Shown one piece after another: positions 63,401 to 64,000 of a stretch of 64,000 bases of DNA (the stretch's first letter is position 1; each line of letters starts with the position of its first letter). The notes below the pieces were generated by a model. The model saw only the letters and a list, made by a program, of their open reading frames with translations. It had not been told where the DNA came from and made no database searches. Made by a program: the position numbers and the translations under genes. The DNA is from Hahella sp. HN01 (lineage in GTDB: Bacteria > Pseudomonadota > Gammaproteobacteria > Pseudomonadales > Oleiphilaceae), in contig NZ_JAHMIN010000007.1 of assembly GCF_018986435.1 (NCBI RefSeq), forward strand, positions 91,364 to 155,363, read 5' to 3'.

Positions 63401-64000
63401 TGGTTCTGGCGAAGATTCTGCCAGTCATCAATCAGGCGCAGCTGTTGAAATATACCGGTCGAATTCGGGCGCTGGCCTGCCTGTTCTGGTCGGCCTGGCA
63501 GTATGATGAAGGCAGCGTCGCCCGTCGTGCGCAGGCCCGCGCGGCGCAGATCATGCTGGATGTGTTGAACAGCCCTCAGGCGATGTCGCAGTTACAAGGC
63601 GCATTGGGAGAGAAGCTGGCGCAATTTGTGGCGCAACAGCGTCTGAACTTCAGTGAGGTGGATATCGCGCAGGCGGCGGCTTATTTGGCGGCTGAATTGG
63701 GCAAAGATGCGCTCGCATTCGAAACCGGCAAGTACGCCCTGGATTGCTATGAGCGCATGAAACTCAATCTGCAGACCTCCAATGCCTGGAATATGCTGCA
63801 GGAGAGTATGAAGTCTCTGGGCGGCGACCTGGGCGCGCGCTGGCGCTTGGGGCAGAGCTGGCTGCAGGCGTTCATCCAGTCTACGGGGCAGGCGTTCGAG
63901 GATTTTCATTACGAAGCGGTGGCGATTCTGGCGGCGGAGCAGGAAATCCCCAGGGATAAGCGTGAGGTCGACTTACGCTTCACCGTATCCGGATTGCTGG
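60448..64000 (+). CDS. DUF3686-type giant 'DNA repair' ATPase, 5' part
   Basis: The gene runs off the window's right edge; about 1184 codons are present with no stop. ATG 60448 follows GGAG. The first ~480 residues match the DUF3686 family as I remember it (LQEFGSSDMDILSRIRVRTE, DNRGERYIQLPPRHDFEW, LPYREESWRYYVFNKR). From ~480 to ~900 it is mostly coiled coil. Family members are about 1600-1800 residues and end in an AAA ATPase, which would lie beyond the window. These proteins are annotated as DNA-repair ATPases but are found with PspA, YjfI and flotillin genes, so a membrane-linked role is as likely. Confidence 0.85.
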   Translation, partial: MTSQTNDLVENAVAEGGAYEVLRKRLQEQGLRLRELVEALNKERLQEFGSSDMDILSRIRVRTENNCVARDIVRVGDFLLFGYNVFIGLKKETKVSDVFALYQLTETEQGLELSEHSSDGTFLADAKFLSDFNELYTYYKNAKLLQLVVRQGRLLAAFQIGERLEDLRVFQWAVNAAGEVESYIDNRGERYIQLPPRHDFEWIEIKREQVVEGLHPHINILDTLFVDNIRGDLTFKIENNTRTGEGIFSDPVDDENQSLDDGQFFYAEVGELILIKVLPYREESWRYYVFNKRLSKVTRIDAIGQSCVQLPEDHGLMFPGGYYLETGELKHFDEEIDGFRFKRAIRSPNGEDVLFVFYEIPQGISGLYSYNLITKSLQNPIVGHGYALLNDGRMVVFTADDEPTRIHPMQVWKTPYFSETFAEQETASQTFLGRIGNKELVRGISDLLSICRLVEQNVASFEHYNSLIKSAMRLFDQYYWLDSKELAEVHGLLKELVASGELVLDEYEKVASIQDSSRTALEQAAADKKKLIQSLSPESWSQPGDFVNALDAARKLRGRLMTLRDYRYIDLSAIDAMEAELVETEQELAEETVKFLATPKALDGYYERLEELTEKAEKLETRAELKPLLEEFGAISAGLDLLSELVATLEVEDAVQRTHIIDGISELYAKINQQKAKVQNKAKSLGSKEATAQFAAQFRLFEQSLSNALGLADTPDKCDELLSRLLNQLQELEGQFGEFDEFLGDILAKRDEVYDAFDKHKQRLIEERQRKTHTLADAAGRILESVGKRCQRFQQMDEVNTFFASDALAQKVRQIVKQLRELGDQIAADDLESRLKSAKEQAVRGLRDKTDIFEEGGKVIKLGPRHRFSVNTQELDLSILPRDDKLFIHVTGSDYYQPIDDAELDACRRYWDMTLISETPDVYRAEFLAHRFLERLSDPKEVAFKDKVMQALAAGDEIQPFVTEFAGPRYKEGYEKGIHDHDAALVLAKILPVINQAQLLKYTGRIRALACLFWSAWQYDEGSVARRAQARAAQIMLDVLNSPQAMSQLQGALGEKLAQFVAQQRLNFSEVDIAQAAAYLAAELGKDALAFETGKYALDCYERMKLNLQTSNAWNMLQESMKSLGGDLGARWRLGQSWLQAFIQSTGQAFEDFHYEAVAILAAEQEIPRDKREVDLRFTVSGLL

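Noticed and set aside
1-64000. tRNA, rRNA, prophage or insertion-sequence features
   Set aside because: No cloverleaf-like sequence, rRNA segment, integrase or transposase was recognised on reading, though small tRNAs cannot be excluded without a scan.

Overview
The window is a contiguous piece of a gammaproteobacterial chromosome, roughly 54% GC. The gene set and style (TAXI-type TRAP transporter, complete phenylalanine/tyrosine degradation cluster, B12-riboswitch salvage operon, Anbu proteasome cluster, PspA/flotillin cluster, many sensory proteins) suggest a marine, Hahella-like member of the Oceanospirillales. That assignment rests on gene content and recall, not on a search. I saw no rRNA, tRNA, CRISPR array, prophage or intact insertion sequence.

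Layout. 1-3200: small, poorly conserved minus-strand genes, including a decayed-looking ORF, two small membrane proteins, a candidate caspase-fold cysteine peptidase, a lipoprotein and a small exported protein. 3200-6560: tandem palindromes, then a TAXI/TRAP receptor and fused permease. 6800-9831: a stand-alone fused T6SS-sheath-like protein, a phosphoesterase and an acetyltransferase. 10074-11351: an unusual MshEN/lipobox/Thr-Asp-rich/Ig/FnIII protein. 11412-16858: a PspA-like/membrane/VWA operon divergent from an OmpR-type two-component system, with candidate regulator boxes between them. 17124-21282: an MFS transporter, a 459-residue orphan, a PrsW-family membrane protease and a DUF5071-like protein. 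21317-26196: maiA, fahA, hmgA, hpd and phhA, which take phenylalanine and tyrosine to fumarate and acetoacetate. 26434-27581: a PLD-family protein and a DUF3012 lipoprotein.

27738-35826: a cobalamin riboswitch heading btuB, a beta-propeller-like lipoprotein, cobQ/cbiP, cobU, cobT, cobS and cobC, i.e. corrinoid uptake plus late assembly. 35828-40848: a FIST sensor, a hybrid histidine kinase and a REC-EAL phosphodiesterase, probably one pathway to c-di-GMP. 41061-45584: creD, an Lrp regulator divergent from ald, a hairpin-rich spacer with a new 36-codon ORF, and an acetoacetate-decarboxylase-fold protein lacking the expected lysine.

45881-55865: the Anbu cluster. It holds a proteasome-like peptidase, two transglutaminase-fold proteins (one fused to the amidoligase-type DUF2126), two circularly permuted ATP-grasp enzymes and two alpha-E domains. 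They probably make, remodel and remove a peptide product whose identity is unknown. 55886-64000: a small RHH-like protein, then yjfI-pspA divergent from a YqiJ-like protein, a flotillin and a DUF3686-type giant ATPase that runs off the window. The yjfI/yqiJ spacer carries four copies of a 13-bp palindrome placed over both promoters, the clearest undescribed regulatory signal here.
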